This document shows positions 1-7,027 of a stretch of 64,000 nucleotides of DNA, piece after piece (the first letter of the stretch is position 1; each line of letters starts with the position of its first letter). The position numbers and the translations under genes are program-made. Source of the DNA: Alphaproteobacteria bacterium (GTDB taxonomy: Bacteria; Myxococcota_A; UBA796; CAJQPC01); the NCBI GenBank assembly GCA_020632795.1, contig JACKEV010000018.1:186001-250000 (forward strand). The letters are read 5' to 3'. The notes under the pieces were generated by a model. The model saw nothing but the letters and a program-made list of their open reading frames with translations. It searched no databases and was not told the origin of the DNA.

Positions 1-109
1 CGGTTCCAGGCTGCTGATCGGCGCGATGGCTGACGTCCGCGGCGACGGCGACGCCGGCCAGGACGAGCCCGGCCGTGACAACAAGGCGGGTCCGGTGGGT
101 AGGTTTCAT
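1..109 (-). CDS. N-terminus of a secreted or anchored protein (partial)
   Basis: The first 36 codons of a minus-strand gene run off the left edge. It begins MKPTHRTRLVV, followed by a hydrophobic stretch ending near AVAAD, which looks like a signal peptide or membrane anchor. Its ATG (109-107) overlaps the stop of the upstream gene as ATGA, and a good AGGAG ribosome site lies just before it, so the two genes are probably translationally coupled. The function cannot be judged from this fragment. Confidence 0.6.
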   Translation of the reverse strand, partial: MKPTHRTRLVVTAGLVLAGVAVAADVSHRADQQPGT

Positions 110-648
110 CGGGTCTCCTGGCTTTCGCTCGGTTCGGCTGGGTTGGGAGGATAGTACATCGCGGGAGGTGATTTCCAGTTCGTACCTGGAGAAGCCGTGG
201 AGGCTGCCTTGGCGGCGCCCCGTCCACGCTCGGCGCAGGGACCGGGGGGACCCCACAGCGCGGCCTGACGGATACGACCTGGAGCGTGGGAGATGACGCC
301 GCCGAGGATCAGCGCGGTCCACAGGCAGGGCAGCAGCAGCGATGGGACGGCGGCGCCCAGGGTGACCAGCCCCAGCTTGAGCAGGACCACCTGGCCCTGA
401 ACGAAGCGGAGCCAGTCGGCGCCGTAGCGGTAGAGGTCGTCTCCCACGATGCCGGCGCCGGTCAGCACCAACCCCGCGGGCCACCAGCCCGCCTCGGCGC
501 CGAACTGGGCCGCGCCCAGGGTGCAGGCCGCGCAGCCAATGTGCGCTGTGCGCAAGGCGATGCGCAAGGCCCGCTGGCCGGGGTAGCGTCGGGCGCCCGT
601 GGAGACGCCAGCGTGTCGAAGAGGGGCGGTGCGGGGGTACATCGACAT
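106..648 (-). CDS. Small polytopic membrane protein, unknown function
   Basis: This 180-residue protein has about three or four hydrophobic segments (roughly residues 27-60, 85-105 and 108-125) with a short loop DLYRYGADW between them. The C-terminal 50 residues are hydrophilic and low-complexity (Pro/Ser rich). I do not recognise the family with certainty. The gene diverges from the DUF1858/NnrS-like operon across a short AT-rich gap and is coupled by ATGA to the gene at the left edge, so all of these may serve one respiratory or stress function. An alternative start is the ATG at 642. Confidence 0.55.
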   Translation of the reverse strand: MSMYPRTAPLRHAGVSTGARRYPGQRALRIALRTAHIGCAACTLGAAQFGAEAGWWPAGLVLTGAGIVGDDLYRYGADWLRFVQGQVVLLKLGLVTLGAAVPSLLLPCLWTALILGGVISHAPGRIRQAALWGPPGPCAERGRGAAKAASTASPGTNWKSPPAMYYPPNPAEPSESQETR

Positions 649-723
649 AATGTGGATATATTTGTCTGGTTATCATGAAGTAATCCGTTCCCTTCGATCT
701 GTACACACCGGAATGGAGCCGCC
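649..723. promoter_or_regulatory. Divergent promoter region
   Basis: This 75-bp gap between two divergent transcription units is AT-rich from about 646 to 690, in contrast with its GC-rich surroundings, so it probably holds both promoters. A GGAG ribosome site lies 6 bp before the start at 724. I see no clear FNR-type TTGAT-N4-ATCAA site. Confidence 0.4.
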
Positions 724-1476
724 ATGACGACCTTCGACTTCTCTTCGGACACCCGCGTCGCCGATGCCCTGCGCCGCCGCCCGGAGCTGCGTCGTCTGCT
801 TCCCGCCTTCCACCCGGCCTTCGAGCGCTTGAACCACCCCGTGCTGGGGCGGGTGCTGCCCCGCCTCGTCACCTTGGGGGACGCCGCGCGCATCGCCGGT
901 GTGGATCCCGACGCCCTGATCGAGATCTGCAATCTGCCGGGTCCGCCCACCGGGCCGCCGCCTCCGGCCGCGCGCCGCATGGACCCGGAGCCCGCCTGGT
1001 TGAAGGGGGCCCCGCTCCAGGAGCTGGACCTCCGGCCGATCCTGGCTGCTGGAGAGGAGCCCTTCCCGCATGTCTTCTCGGCGCTCCGGGCGCTGCCCGT
1101 CGGCGCCGTCCTGCGGCTCCGGGTGGCGTTCGAGCCCGCCCCGTTGCTCCGGCTGTTGGGGAAGCGAGGCTGGCGCGACCACGTCACCTGGGCCGGTGAA
1201 GACTGCCTGGTGTCCCTCTGGCGGCCCCCGGAGGCGAGCCTCCCCCAGCCGCTCGACCCGGGCGAGCGCCTGGTGGATGGCGTGCTGGACCTCCGGGGCC
1301 TGGAGCCTCCCATGCCGCTGCGGCTGAGCCTCTCCGCGCTGGAGACCACGCTGCCGCTGACGCTGCTCCACGACCGGGAGCCTGCGCTGCTCTACCCCCG
1401 CCTGGAGGAGCGGGGCCTGACGTGGACCGTCGAGCGGGAGGACGGGCACCTGCGGATCCGGATCCATGCGCCCTGA
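724..1476 (+). CDS. DUF1858-DUF2249-DUF2249 protein
   Basis: This 250-residue soluble protein has three visible parts: an N-terminal DUF1858-like helical domain (about 5-62), a DUF2249 domain (about 98-165, opening LDLRPI) and a second, more diverged DUF2249 domain (about 182-250, opening VLDLRG). These small domains often occur beside haem-copper, NnrS and hemerythrin genes in nitric-oxide or anaerobic-respiration loci. The next gene starts inside its 3' end (1466). The assignment rests on domain-like patterns; no biochemical role is established for the family. Confidence 0.7.
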   Translation: MTTFDFSSDTRVADALRRRPELRRLLPAFHPAFERLNHPVLGRVLPRLVTLGDAARIAGVDPDALIEICNLPGPPTGPPPPAARRMDPEPAWLKGAPLQELDLRPILAAGEEPFPHVFSALRALPVGAVLRLRVAFEPAPLLRLLGKRGWRDHVTWAGEDCLVSLWRPPEASLPQPLDPGERLVDGVLDLRGLEPPMPLRLSLSALETTLPLTLLHDREPALLYPRLEERGLTWTVEREDGHLRIRIHAP

Positions 1477-2695
1477 CCGGGCCGCGCTGGTCGACCTCCG
1501 GCTGGTCGTCTGGCCTCTGGGGGTCACGGCGCTGGCCGAGTGCGCGGCCTGGGTCCTGCTGGCGCGCGCCGAGGGGGTCCTCAGCGGCGCGTGGTTCGGG
1601 CACCCGGACCTCCTGGGGGCGACCCACCTGATCACGCTCGGCGTGCTCGGGCTGGCCATCCAGGCGGCGGGGTGGCAGCTCGTCCCGGTGGTCACGGCCC
1701 GGCCTCCGCCGTCGGGGTGGTCCAGGATCGCGTGGGGGTGCAACGCGCTGCTGGTGGGCGGGCTCCTGGCGCTGCTGTCGGGCCTCTGGCGAGGGGGACC
1801 GCTGCTGCTCGTCGGCGCGGGCGCGGTCATCGGCGGGCTCACGCTGCGCATGGTCGCCGTCGTGCTGGCGCTCTTGAGCGCGCAGGGACGAGGCCTGACC
1901 CGGGCGTGGCTGCTGGCGGCCGAGGGCGCGCTGGCGGCCGGGCTCGTGTTCGCGGGGGCGCTGGTCGCGGCGCGCGCCGGACACAGCGTCCTGCCCGACC
2001 ACCTCCTGGGCATCGGGCGGCACGCCAGCCTGCTCCTGGGGGGGTGGGTGGGCGGCTGGATCCTCGGCCTCGGCGGGGTGCTGCTGCCCATGTTCGCCGT
2101 GGCGCCAGAGCCACGTGGCGCGCTCCACGGCCTGGCCTGGCTGCTGTGGTTCGGTGGTCTCGCCCTGGGCTGGCCGATCCTCTGGGCGCTGGGGGCCGCG
2201 GTCGCGGTCACGGGCTTGCTGGACAGCCTGCGTCGCCGCGCGCGCCGGGGCCTGGAGGCCGGCGTGCTGGGCGCCGCGCTGGGGCTGCTGGGGCTGCTCG
2301 CGGTCGCGGCCATCGTGGGGGCGCGGGGCCTGGGGCTGGCCGCGGTGGCCCTGGGGCTCACCGGCTGGGGGCTGCCCTTTCTTCGGGGCGTCGCGCTGCG
2401 GGTGGTGCCCTTCTTGAGCTGGGTGCACCGCTTCGGCGAGCACCCCCGGCGCGCCCCCCCGGTGGCCAGCCTCCTGCCGCGCGCGCTGCCCGGGCTCTCC
2501 GTCTTCGGCAGCGCGGCGGCCGGCGTGGGGGTCGCAGCAGCGCTGTGGAGCGGCGAGCCCCTCCTGCTGCGCGCGGCGGGCACGCTGGGTGTCTTCGGCA
2601 CCGTCTGCTTCGCGCTCACCCTGTTCATCGTTCAGCTACGCTGTCGCCTCGCTGCCCTCCGGGAGGGCGGGGTGGCGGGCATGGAGGCCTCATGA
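1466..2695 (+). CDS. NnrS-like / cytochrome-oxidase subunit I-like membrane protein
   Basis: This 409-residue, very hydrophobic protein has about twelve predicted membrane segments. The motif HLITLGVLGL followed by QLVPVV resembles the haem-copper and NnrS family signature in which a His near a TLG motif precedes a LLPVV segment. A second His lies in GIGRHASLLLGGW. NnrS-type proteins are tied to nitric-oxide stress in denitrifiers; here that role is inferred from family and neighbours. The gene overlaps the previous one by 11 bp and the next by ATGA, so the three are almost certainly one operon. It could instead be an unrelated cytochrome b-like protein. Confidence 0.55.
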   Translation: MRPDRAALVDLRLVVWPLGVTALAECAAWVLLARAEGVLSGAWFGHPDLLGATHLITLGVLGLAIQAAGWQLVPVVTARPPPSGWSRIAWGCNALLVGGLLALLSGLWRGGPLLLVGAGAVIGGLTLRMVAVVLALLSAQGRGLTRAWLLAAEGALAAGLVFAGALVAARAGHSVLPDHLLGIGRHASLLLGGWVGGWILGLGGVLLPMFAVAPEPRGALHGLAWLLWFGGLALGWPILWALGAAVAVTGLLDSLRRRARRGLEAGVLGAALGLLGLLAVAAIVGARGLGLAAVALGLTGWGLPFLRGVALRVVPFLSWVHRFGEHPRRAPPVASLLPRALPGLSVFGSAAAGVGVAAALWSGEPLLLRAAGTLGVFGTVCFALTLFIVQLRCRLAALREGGVAGMEAS

Positions 2696-3060
2696 CTCTG
2701 CGCGATCGGATCAGCGCCCTCTTCAGCACCGCAGACCCCGTCACCCCCCTCTACGAAGCGGAGGGCCCGGCCGGTGAGCTGCTGCGCGCGCTGGGCCATG
2801 TGATCGACCCCGAGGTGGAGCTGGACGTCGTCTCGCTCGGCCTCATTCGAGACCTGAGCGTGCAGGACGGCGTGGCCGCGCTCCGCATGACCCTGACCAC
2901 GCCGGGCTGCCCGGTGGCGGACCAGCTCATCGGGGAGGTCGCCGCGCAGATCGAGGCGCTGGGCTACGAGCCCCACCTCTCGATCGAGCTGGACCCCCGG
3001 TGGCGACCTGAGCACATCTCAGAGGAGGGGCTCCGACAGTTGGCGTCCTCCAAAGGATGA
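2692..3060 (+). CDS. MIP18/DUF59-type Fe-S cluster assembly factor
   Basis: This 122-residue protein carries the MIP18/SufT/PaaD pattern: DPEVELDVVSLGLI near residue 38, then TLTTPGCPVAD with the conserved cysteine. Family members help mature Fe-S proteins. The start is the ATG at 2692, which overlaps the previous stop as ATGA. Co-transcription with DUF2249 and NnrS-like genes suggests it services a metalloprotein in nitrosative stress or respiration (inference). The C-terminal 25 residues are an added tail. Confidence 0.75.
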   Translation: MTLRDRISALFSTADPVTPLYEAEGPAGELLRALGHVIDPEVELDVVSLGLIRDLSVQDGVAALRMTLTTPGCPVADQLIGEVAAQIEALGYEPHLSIELDPRWRPEHISEEGLRQLASSKG

Positions 3061-3089
3061 TCCGGATCACCATCCTGGAGTGGCCCACC

Positions 3090-3121
3090 TAAATAGATTT
3101 ACAGACCCATAAATCTATTTA
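3090..3121. promoter_or_regulatory. Tandem palindromic operators TAAAT(AG/CT)ATTTA
   Basis: Two 12-bp palindromes, TAAATAGATTTA (3090-3101) and TAAATCTATTTA (3110-3121), lie 20 bp centre to centre, two helical turns apart. They are reverse complements of each other, so together they form a perfect long inverted repeat. The second ends 9 bp before the ATG of the outer-membrane protein gene, and no strong ribosome site intervenes. Likely a site for a dimeric repressor or activator (inference); the regulator is not identifiable here. Confidence 0.6.
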
Positions 3122-3130
3122 TGAGACGCC

Positions 3131-4636
3131 ATGCTCCTCCTCGCGCTCCTCCCGCTCGCCGTGGCCGACCCCCCGGCCGCCGACCCTCCACCTACCCCGC
3201 CGGTCGATCTGAGCGGCGTCTACGCGATCTGGGGCCTGAACCAGCACGGCTTCCTGTTGGGCAAGGACCACCCCTTGGACGACGCGGACTACGTCGTGCA
3301 GATGCTGCGGATCAACGCCAAGGCGACCCGCGAGCACTTCGGGGTGAACGCTCGCCTGGACGCCGCTCAGGGCTGGTGGGGCGTCGACAACGAGCCCGAC
3401 GTCAGCGAGCTGGTCTCCGTGGACGACGCGGGCGCGGTCTCCAACACGACCACCTACAACCCCTACGCCTTGTTCCGCGACAAGGACACCAACTACACGG
3501 TGCACTTCGACCTGGCGTATGTATGGGTCGAGGCGCCCTGGGTGCCCTTCTCGGTGAAGGTCCAGGCGGGGCGACAGTACTTCGGCGTCGGCCACAAGCT
3601 CGTGCTCGATCAGGACGCCGACGGCGTGCAGCTCATCGCCCAGCCCACCGAGGCGTTCGGTGTGGACCTGATGTGGGCCAAGGTCTCCGAGGGTCAGGGC
3701 TCCTACAAGTCTCCCAAGGGGCTGCTGATGTCGGATGACGACGCCTGGGCGGACGCGGATCTGTTCGGCGGCCGGGCTCGCCTGGGGCTCGGAGAGGGCT
3801 TCGCCGGAGAGCTGTACGGCCTGCACTACCGGGACCGCTCCGGCGCGGACGCGGCGACCTGGAACCCCGAGGGCCTGGGGCACTTCAACGCGCGCTTCTC
3901 GCCGAACGTCTCGGTGGCCACGGCGCTGGGGCTGTCCGCCGACGGTCGGCTGGAGCTGGCCGAGGGGCTGCGCTACGCGGTGGAGGGGGCCTGGCTGTTC
4001 GGGACGGACGCGGTCGACAACGACGACCACCTGGGCGGCCTGCTGGACATCAACAACGGCCAGCTCTCCGGCTGGACGGCGTATGTGGCCCTCGACCAAC
4101 ACTTCGCGCTCGGCGTCCCCATGCGGGTCGGCGCCACCTTCGGCGCGGGCTCCGGCGACGACGACGTGACCAGCGGCCCGGGGAACATCAACAAGATCAT
4201 GACGATGGGCTTCTTCCCCTTCACCAACGTCTGGGAGGACTCGGTGATGCCCGACATCGAGGGCATCTCTCCCCAGGGGCTCGGCTCTCCGGTCAGCCGG
4301 GGCTATCGGGAGTTCAGCAACACCATCGCGGTCCAGGGGCGGGCGGGGGTGACGCCGCACGAGAAGCTGGACCTGCAGGTCAGCTACACCTGGCTGAGGG
4401 CCACCGCTCCCATCCGAGGCTTCGACGCCACGGGCACGCCCACCGGCCAGGGCTCGACGGAGCTGGGGCAGGAGATCGACGCCAACCTCAAGATCAAGGT
4501 GTGGAAGGGCTTCTCCTACGCCGCTCTGTTCGGCGTGTTCCTGCCGGGTGACGCCGCTGGCAAGCTGATCAACGGCAGCACGGACACGCTCGAGCCGGCC
4601 TGGGAGGTGAAGCAGGTGGTGAGCGCGGCGTTCTGA
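3131..4636 (+). CDS. Outer-membrane beta-barrel protein
   Basis: This 501-residue protein has a very short signal peptide (MLLLALLPLAVA) and then a Pro-rich linker. The body alternates polar and aromatic residues typical of a barrel, with repeated Gly/Asp-rich turns and a C-terminal phenylalanine (VVSAAF), the usual signal for BAM-dependent insertion. It most resembles porin-like or alginate-export-like barrels; the substrate is unknown. It is probably controlled by the palindromes just upstream and follows the Fe-S/NnrS-like operon. It converges on the stress-protein gene with only 34 bp between them. Confidence 0.65.
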   Translation: MLLLALLPLAVADPPAADPPPTPPVDLSGVYAIWGLNQHGFLLGKDHPLDDADYVVQMLRINAKATREHFGVNARLDAAQGWWGVDNEPDVSELVSVDDAGAVSNTTTYNPYALFRDKDTNYTVHFDLAYVWVEAPWVPFSVKVQAGRQYFGVGHKLVLDQDADGVQLIAQPTEAFGVDLMWAKVSEGQGSYKSPKGLLMSDDDAWADADLFGGRARLGLGEGFAGELYGLHYRDRSGADAATWNPEGLGHFNARFSPNVSVATALGLSADGRLELAEGLRYAVEGAWLFGTDAVDNDDHLGGLLDINNGQLSGWTAYVALDQHFALGVPMRVGATFGAGSGDDDVTSGPGNINKIMTMGFFPFTNVWEDSVMPDIEGISPQGLGSPVSRGYREFSNTIAVQGRAGVTPHEKLDLQVSYTWLRATAPIRGFDATGTPTGQGSTELGQEIDANLKIKVWKGFSYAALFGVFLPGDAAGKLINGSTDTLEPAWEVKQVVSAAF

Positions 4637-4670
4637 GTGGAGGGGGGGCGGGGTCGTCCTCGCTCAGGCT

Positions 4671-5954
4671 TCAGGTGCCCCTCGAGCGGTACACGACCCT
4701 GTGATCCACCTCGGCGGTGACCCCGAAGCCATACTCGGCCACCCAGCGCCACGCACCGACCACGGGCGTGCCGCGATAGTCCAGGTATCCCCGGGTGTCA
4801 AAGCCATCTTCGTGCCGGGTGGCCTGTCGGGCCATGCGGGTCAGGGGCCACTGGTCGGCGGGCCCGGCGGACGGCTCTGCCACCCGGAGGCGGAGCGGTG
4901 TCTGGCACCCGTCCGCAGGGAGCAGCCCAGCCGCATGGAGGTGGTCGGGGAAGAGGCTGTTGGACAGCATCATCCCTTCGCTGTCGAACGCGTAGGTCTC
5001 CAGGCTGGGCAGCGGGCCCGGCTGGCCGAGGATCCGGAGGAAGTCGTCCTCTGCGTTGAAGAACAGGAGCAGTACGCCGTCCGATCCCGTCCGCGCGCCA
5101 GCGAGCACGATGAGCCGGTCGGGATCGTCCTGCTGTCGCAGCGGCAGAGAGGTCGTCTGGCCCAGGCGCTGCAAGCGCTGGAAGAACGCCGTGAGCGCCG
5201 GGCTGTGTGCCGGAGCGGCCGTGCTCTGGGGCAAGGCTCCAGCGGAGGTGCGGAGGTGCCAGCCGACCGCCCCCTGAGCGCGGCAGTACTCGTCCAACTC
5301 CACCTGCAGCCGACGCTGGAGGCGCGTGTCCGGGAGTTGCCCGGTCTCTGCCATCGCGAGCACGGTCTCCACTGTCTGGGAGCCCAGGATTCGGCGCGCC
5401 ACCTCCGCCTGCCAGTCCATCCAGGCTCGGATGGCCTCCACCCGAGCCTCGACCAGCGCGTTCAAGAGGTCCGCCGTGTCGACGGGGTGGCGGTATATGC
5501 GCGGCGTGTGGACTGGAGCCGGGGCGCCGTGGAGGAATCGGGGTCCACCGATGACCACCGGACAGGCGAGCCGATGCACCAGACGCTCGGCGACGCCGCG
5601 CCAGAGGGTCTTCGACATCCAGGAGCGTGGGGGCTCTTCGGCCACCACCAGGTCCACCGGGTGGGCATCGACCAGGCCTTGCAGGATCTCCTCGGGGTCG
5701 CCCACCTCGAAGCGATGGCGGAAGCGCACGCCAGGAGCGGAGGGGGTCAGGGAGCGCACCCACGCCTCGGCTCGCCCCTCGATGACCTCCAGCGCCGAGT
5801 ACAGCATCGCCTCGCCATCCGCGGGCCGGCAGGGCACGACGTGGACGAAGAGCAGCACGGCGTTGAGCCGGGCCGCCAGACGGGTCGCCAACTCAAGGGT
5901 GGAGCCGTGCAGCGCCGGCGCCCAGGTGACGAGTACGACGTGGTGGTCCTTCAT
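4671..5954 (-). CDS. Universal stress protein domain fused to a Cache-like sensor domain
   Basis: This 427-residue protein has an N-terminal UspA-like Rossmann domain (about 1-145), with the opening strand HVVLVTWAP and the end VHRLACPVVIGG. A helical linker (about 165-215) leads to a GAF/Cache-like region. The C-terminal part reads GYLDYRGTPVVGAWRW and then YGFGVTAEVD, the closing strands typical of dCache sensor modules. Usp domains bind nucleotides; Cache modules usually sense ligands outside the cell. No membrane segment or signal peptide is visible, so this sensor would act in the cytoplasm. It lies 23 bp downstream of the family A gene on the same strand. Confidence 0.65.
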   Translation of the reverse strand: MKDHHVVLVTWAPALHGSTLELATRLAARLNAVLLFVHVVPCRPADGEAMLYSALEVIEGRAEAWVRSLTPSAPGVRFRHRFEVGDPEEILQGLVDAHPVDLVVAEEPPRSWMSKTLWRGVAERLVHRLACPVVIGGPRFLHGAPAPVHTPRIYRHPVDTADLLNALVEARVEAIRAWMDWQAEVARRILGSQTVETVLAMAETGQLPDTRLQRRLQVELDEYCRAQGAVGWHLRTSAGALPQSTAAPAHSPALTAFFQRLQRLGQTTSLPLRQQDDPDRLIVLAGARTGSDGVLLLFFNAEDDFLRILGQPGPLPSLETYAFDSEGMMLSNSLFPDHLHAAGLLPADGCQTPLRLRVAEPSAGPADQWPLTRMARQATRHEDGFDTRGYLDYRGTPVVGAWRWVAEYGFGVTAEVDHRVVYRSRGT

Positions 5955-5977
5955 GCTGACGCTCCTGCCTCCTGGTA

Positions 5978-6622
5978 TCAGAGTAGCCGCCGTGAGCAGC
6001 AGGCTCTACTCTCGGGAGCGGGACGACCCGGTCCGGTGCCACGGCGTCGAGTCGCCGACGGCCTCGGCTGCATGCCCGTCCACCGGACGGGGTCGACCTG
6101 CTCGCTCCTCGCTACCCTCCAGCCCTCGTTGCAGGCTGCAGCGCCTGCCTCCGCCAACAACCCCGCCAGCCACACCACCTCCGCCCGCGCCGCCTCGACC
6201 TCCCGGCGCATCCGCTGCTCCACCTCCGCGTACAAGGCCTCCTGCACCTGGAGGCTCCCAAGGAACAGCCGCCCCCACCGCGCATACGCCTCCCCGAGCT
6301 CCCGCATCGTCACCGGCCTCGGCGGCCGACGCGCGCACACGAACGCCGCGTTCCCCACGGTCGTCTTGCCCCGCGCCCCGTAGAGCCGGACCCGGAACCG
6401 CCGCCACGGCCGCGACCCCGTGTGCGCCTCCGCGACCGTCCGCACCCAGGCCGCGATCATCGCGTCGGTGTCCCACACGCCAGGCGTCAGCCGAGCGACC
6501 CGCACGTCCCGCTGCCGCTCCGTCCGGTCGTAGACGACGAGGTAGGCCAGCCGCCAGCGCTCCTGGTGGAGCACGGCGTCCACCCGCTCGACGCCCTCGA
6601 AGACGTAGTCCTGCTCGCCCAT
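5978..6622 (-). CDS. Family A protein, orphan copy (unknown function)
   Basis: The start at 6622 (MGEQDYVF) is chosen because AGGAGG sits 5 bp upstream; an in-frame ATG at 6703 lacks this. The 214-residue protein shares an N-terminal alpha/beta domain with the genes at 16513 and 19444: a strand, an R-x-VAR segment (VRVARLTP), a helix with AAWVR, then the strand RFRVRLYGARG. The later part is helical and Ala/Glu rich (coiled-coil-like), ending in a basic tail. Unlike the other copies it has no adjacent XRE or family B gene, so it may be a relic of an incomplete cassette. Function unknown. Confidence 0.55.
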   Translation of the reverse strand: MGEQDYVFEGVERVDAVLHQERWRLAYLVVYDRTERQRDVRVARLTPGVWDTDAMIAAWVRTVAEAHTGSRPWRRFRVRLYGARGKTTVGNAAFVCARRPPRPVTMRELGEAYARWGRLFLGSLQVQEALYAEVEQRMRREVEAARAEVVWLAGLLAEAGAAACNEGWRVARSEQVDPVRWTGMQPRPSATRRRGTGPGRPAPESRACCSRRLL

Positions 6623-7027
6623 CGCCGCCTCCTGGCCCTGGTGGAGACATCGCACGCCGAGGTGCGGGGCACCATTGGCGTCGGCGACAAGATCGGCGAT
6701 CATCAGGGTTGGACGGTGGTTCCATCGTCGAGGCCGTCACTTCACAGCTTCCTTCCAGCTTCCAGACCCCCACTTCCCGAAAATTTCCACGGCCCCCTGG
6801 GCGAAAACAAGCCCTGAATCGGCCCTCACGCCCCCAAGGAGTCCACTTCTGCAGGTTCCCGCGCCTCTGGTCACGTCAAGGGCCGATTCGGGAAGTTACT
6901 GGAATCCATAAACTCTGAAGAGAATCTCAACGCCGCGGTCCAATCCTGACCGCCCTCCGGTGCTACGCTCCTCCAAGACCACAGGGGACCCAGGACGTCG
7001 TCCCGAAGCCGACATCGGGAGGACGCC
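6623..7027. other. Intergenic region before the RHS toxin gene, with inverted repeat
   Basis: A 405-bp non-coding stretch. It contains an inverted repeat, GAATCGGCCCT (6816-6826) and AGGGCCGATTC (6879-6889), extended by CCC/GGG on the outer side with one bulged base, around a loop of about 52 bp. A direct repeat of AGCTTCC lies near 6747-6763. AT-rich DNA at about 6895-6925 may hold the toxin promoter, and GGGAGG sits just before the ATG at 7028. No further gene is seen. Confidence 0.4.

Noticed and set aside
673..2628. A 651-codon minus-strand frame across the DUF2249/NnrS-like operon
   Set aside because: Ser/Pro/Arg-rich composition with no domain pattern, lying fully antisense to overlapping plus-strand genes with recognisable motifs.
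4701..6383. A 560-codon plus-strand frame opposite the Usp/Cache gene
   Set aside because: It has no domain pattern and is antisense to a protein with clear Usp motifs; only the minus-strand reading is supported.
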